The notes under the pieces: model-generated
Told to the model about the DNA's origin: nothing
Databases searched by the model: none
The model's input: only the letters and a program-made list of their open reading frames with translations
Part shown: positions 61,107-64,000 of the stretch, piece after piece
Layout: every line of letters starts with the position of its first letter
How positions within the stretch are numbered: position 1 is the stretch's first letter
NCBI GenBank assembly: GCA_024234435.1
Contig: JACKOF010000001.1
Span: forward strand, 310,001-374,000
Length of the DNA: 64,000 bases
Direction: 5' to 3'
Source: Pseudomonadales bacterium
GTDB lineage: Bacteria; Pseudomonadota; Gammaproteobacteria; Pseudomonadales; Porticoccaceae
Translations under genes and position numbers: made by a program

Positions 61107-61186
61107 TACAGCACTTGCAAAGTTGCGCCAAATGGTTAAAGTTGCGCATTAGAAGATCTTCGTAACTATCGGGAAATAGAATAAAA

Positions 61187-62251
61187 ATGGGATTTTTTGA
61201 TTTCCTCAACAAGAAACCGAAAGCACTGCTGGGGGTGGATATTACCTCTTCAGCGGTCAAGTTGCTTGAGTTGAGCAGGCACGGAGATGGTTACCGGGTG
61301 GAAAGCTACCTGGTGAGACCGTTGCCGCCCAACACAGTGGTTGAAAAAAATATCAACGATGTTGAAGTTCTGTCGGAAACCATTCGCAAGGTGGTGGCGC
61401 AGTCCAGAGCCAAAGCCACCAATGCAGCAGCTGCAGTATCGGGGTCCTCTGTTATTACCAAAGTGATTGAAATGCCTGCGGGCCTCAACGATCAGGCTAT
61501 GGAGACGCAGATAGCGCTGGAAGCTGATCAGTATATTCCATACCCCCTGGATGAAGTGGCTCTGGATTTTGAAGTTATCGGTGAATCCGAAAGTAATCCG
61601 GAGTTGGTCGATGTTCTGCTGGCCGCGTGCCGTCGGGAGAATGTGGATGTTCTTGCCGAGGCGCTGGAAATGGGAGGGCTGACCCCCAGGGCGGTGGATG
61701 TAGAAGTCTTTGCTGTTGAAAGGGTTTTTCAGCTGCTGCTTGATCAGATGGAAGATATGGATGGTCAGGTTGTTGCTATTGCTGATATCGGTGCGACCAT
61801 GCTCACCCTCAGTGTGCTGGTTGATGGCAAGACGGTATATACACGGGAGCAGCTGTTTGGAGGCAAGCAGGTGACCGAAGAAATTCAGCGTCGTTACGGA
61901 TTGTCCATGGAAGAAGCGGGGCAGGCAAAAAAGCACGGAGGTCTTCCCGAAGATTATGTTTCCGAGATTCTTGAGCCTTTTAAGGATGCGTTGGTTCAAC
62001 AGATATCGCGGTCGTTACAGTTCTTTTTCTCTTCCAGCCAATACAATTATATCGATCAGCTCGTGCTTGCTGGGGGTGTTGCCGCGATGGAAGGGTTGCG
62101 GGAAGAGGTGGAGGAGAAGCTAGGGTTGCCAGTGATGGTGGCGAACCCGTTTGCCAATATGGCGGTTTCAAATCACGTGAATGCCGTTGCGCTTAATAAT
62201 GATGCCCCGGCGTTATTGATTGCCGCCGGGCTTGCGATGAGGGGGTTGTAG
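61187..62251 (+). CDS. pilM: Type IV pilus inner-membrane platform protein PilM
   Basis: A 354-residue actin-like (FtsA/SHS2) cytoplasmic ATP-binding protein that binds the PilN N-terminus. GVDITSSAVKLLEL near the start and VVAIADIGATMLTLSV in the middle are phosphate loops; LVLAGGVAAMEGL near the C-terminus is the adenosine motif. It opens pilMNOP(Q). Confidence 0.95.
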   Translation: MGFFDFLNKKPKALLGVDITSSAVKLLELSRHGDGYRVESYLVRPLPPNTVVEKNINDVEVLSETIRKVVAQSRAKATNAAAAVSGSSVITKVIEMPAGLNDQAMETQIALEADQYIPYPLDEVALDFEVIGESESNPELVDVLLAACRRENVDVLAEALEMGGLTPRAVDVEVFAVERVFQLLLDQMEDMDGQVVAIADIGATMLTLSVLVDGKTVYTREQLFGGKQVTEEIQRRYGLSMEEAGQAKKHGGLPEDYVSEILEPFKDALVQQISRSLQFFFSSSQYNYIDQLVLAGGVAAMEGLREEVEEKLGLPVMVANPFANMAVSNHVNAVALNNDAPALLIAAGLAMRGL

Positions 62252-62256
62252 TAGTT

Positions 62257-62832
62257 ATGGCTAATATCAACCTGCTTCCCTGGCGTGATGAGCATCGCCA
62301 GGAGAAAAAGAAAGAATTTCTGGGTTTGTTGGGTTTGGTCGTGATTTTAGCGGCGGTTTTTGCTTTTGGCTGGAACCTGACAGCAAATGATCGACTTGAT
62401 GACCAGTTCAGCAGAAATCAGTTATTGAAATCAAACATTGCTGCTCTGGACAAACAGGTCTCTGAAATCAAGGATTTGAAAAAACGCCGTCAGGACCTGC
62501 TGGATCGCATGGAAGTGATTCAGAATTTACAGGGTAACAGGCCTGATATCGTGAAGATTTATGATGAGTTTGTGCGCGCGGTGCCCGATGGTGTGTACTT
62601 CACAAAAATGGAACGCAAAGGGAAGGAAATATCTTTAACCGGATTTGCTGAATCCAATAACCGGGTTTCGGCATTGATGCGAAAACTGGACGAAGCCGGT
62701 AAATTCGTGGATCCGAACCTCACGGTTGTGGAGGCTAACCAGGCTCTGGGTGAGCAGGGCAGCAAATTTGAAATGCGCGTGAAGCTGGAGGATCCACAGC
62801 CTTCCAGTGTGGATGCTCAGGGAGGTGCTTAG
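62257..62832 (+). CDS. pilN: Type IV pilus assembly protein PilN
   Basis: A 191-residue bitopic protein. The cytoplasmic MANINLLPWRDEHRQEKKKE includes the INLLPWR motif that docks in PilM; it is followed by one TM helix (about residues 22-42), a coiled coil and a ferredoxin-like periplasmic domain. It starts five bases after pilM. Confidence 0.95.
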   Translation: MANINLLPWRDEHRQEKKKEFLGLLGLVVILAAVFAFGWNLTANDRLDDQFSRNQLLKSNIAALDKQVSEIKDLKKRRQDLLDRMEVIQNLQGNRPDIVKIYDEFVRAVPDGVYFTKMERKGKEISLTGFAESNNRVSALMRKLDEAGKFVDPNLTVVEANQALGEQGSKFEMRVKLEDPQPSSVDAQGGA

Positions 62833-62835
62833 TCG

Positions 62836-63450
62836 ATGTCTTTAGCTAATTCATTTCAAGAGCTTAAAGAGCTCGATTTCAACGAGCTTGATGTAGACAG
62901 TATCGGTACCTGGCCTGCTGCTCTGCGAGTGTTGATTCTTGTGCTGGTTTTTGCGCTGATACTGGTTGGTGTGTATTTTTTACATATCAAGGATCTCGGT
63001 ATTCAATTGGAAATCGCAAAAAGTGAAGAGGTAAGACTCCGGAAAACGTTCAGTGAGAAAGCCTTTCAGGCGGCTAATCTGGAGGCGTACCGTCAACAGA
63101 TGGCGGACGTAGAAAAATCCTTTGGCGCTCTTCTTGCGCAGTTGCCAAGCGATACGGAGGTACCTGGTCTTCTAGAGGATATTACCGAGATTGGCCAGGG
63201 CAGCAGTCTAACATTTGACAGTATTACTCTGCAGCCGGAAAGGAGTTCTGACTTTTATGTGGAATTGCCTATCAGGATTATCGCGCGGGGCGGGTACCAC
63301 GATTTTGCATCATTTGTGAGTGGTGTTGCCGGTTTACCGCGCATCGTTACCATGCATGATTATTCGATCGCAGCGGACGAGAAAGGCAATATCCTGAAGC
63401 TGCAAATTGAGGCCAGAACCTATCGTTATAAAGCTCAGGAGGGTGAGTAA
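62836..63450 (+). CDS. pilO: Type IV pilus assembly protein PilO
   Basis: A 204-residue bitopic partner of PilN. A short cytoplasmic N-terminus (SFQELKELDFNELDVDSIG), one TM helix (about residues 30-50), a coiled coil and a ferredoxin-like domain (LPIRIIARGGYHDFASFVS) are visible. It starts three bases after pilN. Confidence 0.95.
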   Translation: MSLANSFQELKELDFNELDVDSIGTWPAALRVLILVLVFALILVGVYFLHIKDLGIQLEIAKSEEVRLRKTFSEKAFQAANLEAYRQQMADVEKSFGALLAQLPSDTEVPGLLEDITEIGQGSSLTFDSITLQPERSSDFYVELPIRIIARGGYHDFASFVSGVAGLPRIVTMHDYSIAADEKGNILKLQIEARTYRYKAQEGE

Positions 63451-63452
63451 CC

Positions 63453-63980
63453 ATGAATATTTATCGCCTTGCCTTGCTGGTCGCTGGTGCATTGCTGATT
63501 CAGGGTTGTTCGCAACAGGAGCACAGTGATCTCCACCAGTTTATGGCTGCTGAAAAAGCAAAGCCTGCTGGAGAAATAGAGCCATTGCCCACCTTCAGCG
63601 CCTACAAAACATTTAATTACGCCGCTATCGCGTTCAGAAGCCCTTTTGAGCCGCCGATGCTATTGGGCCCGGAAGAGAGTATCAAAGGGCGCAAAACGGT
63701 TGAGCCTGACATGAGCCGTAAAAAAGAGCATCTGGAAAGTTTCAATTTCTCAGCACTGACTCTGGTGGGTACGGTGACCAAAGACGGTGTCATGTGGTCC
63801 TTGGTCAACGATGGGCAGGGTGGTATTCATCGCGTCAAAGTGGGCAATTATATGGGCAAGAATCACGGTAAAATTGTGTCCGTCAGCGGTTCGAGAATTG
63901 ATCTTGTCGAGATTGTTCCCGATGGGAAAGGCAGCTGGATTGAGCGCCCCAGGGCGCTGGCACTCCAGGAGAAAGGTTAA
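63453..63980 (+). CDS. pilP: Type IV pilus lipoprotein PilP
   Basis: A 175-residue lipoprotein (lipobox IQGC, Cys19) with an unstructured linker and a C-terminal beta-sandwich domain (LVGTVTKDGVMWSLVNDGQGGIHRVKVGNYMG). It links PilNO to the PilQ secretin in the periplasm. It starts two bases after the pilO stop. Confidence 0.95.
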   Translation: MNIYRLALLVAGALLIQGCSQQEHSDLHQFMAAEKAKPAGEIEPLPTFSAYKTFNYAAIAFRSPFEPPMLLGPEESIKGRKTVEPDMSRKKEHLESFNFSALTLVGTVTKDGVMWSLVNDGQGGIHRVKVGNYMGKNHGKIVSVSGSRIDLVEIVPDGKGSWIERPRALALQEKG

Positions 63981-63996
63981 CAGAAGGGATAGAATT

Positions 63997-64000
63997 GTGA
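63997..64000 (+). CDS. pilQ: Possible first codon of pilQ (rest outside window)
   Basis: AGAAGGGA at 63982-63989 stands seven bases before GTG at 63997, just after pilP, where pilQ is expected. Only one codon is visible, so this rests on operon order. Confidence 0.35.

Noticed and set aside
61250..61999. 249-codon minus-strand frame inside pilM
   Set aside because: Antisense shadow; pilM on the plus strand is certain.
1..64000. CRISPR arrays, rRNA genes, B12 or other riboswitches, complete prophage
   Set aside because: Looked for by eye on both strands; no regularly spaced repeats, rRNA segments or recognisable riboswitch cores were found, and the phage-type regulators stand alone.

Overview
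This 64 kb window looks like chromosomal DNA of a free-living, aerobic gammaproteobacterium, probably near Pseudomonadales/Cellvibrionales. That placement is inferred from protein resemblance and from gene orders I remember from Pseudomonas (lptM-lysA-dapF-DUF484-xerC with divergent cyaY; argH / algZ-algR-hemC-hemD-hemX-hemY; pckA / hslO-hslR-yrfG / cysQ; ponA / pilMNOP). No database search was run. Most of the window is housekeeping. The accessory signals are a phage-type regulator pair near the left end, a tRNA-3'-end duplication, an IS630-family insertion and an unusual argH.

Layout. 1-2940: the 3' half of pnp, a divergent XRE / YdaS-Cro-like regulator pair with a twin operator, and an AraC-type regulator. 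3146-10395: a full propionyl-CoA to succinyl-CoA operon (mutase, pccB, pccA, meaB, epimerase). 10497-11239: a c-type cytochrome, tRNA-Arg(CCG) and its duplicated 3' flank. 11386-14623: a three-gene envelope cluster (retropepsin-like lipoprotein, membrane protein with an inactive transglutaminase domain, RimK-like ATP-grasp ligase). 14760-18859: cytochrome c5 and a CHASE-GGDEF-EAL gene split by a 1,131-bp IS630-type element. 18972-31995: fpr/finR, rep, a metallo-beta-lactamase-fold protein, an atypical ABC1/UbiB kinase, a CinA-like protein, ppnN, phoA, comM and ubiK. 32272-35600: a nitrogen cluster torF-glnK-amtB, a second P-II gene and a DUF1059 gene. 35793-41133: DUF523, SIMPL, xerC, DUF484, dapF, lysA and lptM on the minus strand. 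41207-45258: cyaY, a carboxylesterase, SulP, a macro-domain protein and a double Usp protein. 45374-53643: argH and the algZR-hemCDXY series. 53731-63980: pckA, hslO-hslR-yrfG, cysQ, ponA and pilMNOP; pilQ probably starts at the last bases.

How parts work together. The propionate genes carboxylate propionyl-CoA, epimerise methylmalonyl-CoA and rearrange it to succinyl-CoA, with MeaB protecting the B12 enzyme; the divergent AraC-type protein is a candidate regulator. The nitrogen cluster has a good sigma-54 promoter with two NtrC-type sites about 99 and 128 bp upstream of the predicted start, so torF, glnK and amtB are probably induced by nitrogen limitation.

The most unusual item is argH. 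Its reading frame carries an N-terminal P22-Cro/DicC-like helix-turn-helix domain. It sits behind a -35/-10 pair that predicts leaderless transcription and is overlapped by an inverted repeat. This looks like a phage-type Cro gene captured in frame by a biosynthetic enzyme, possibly self-regulated.
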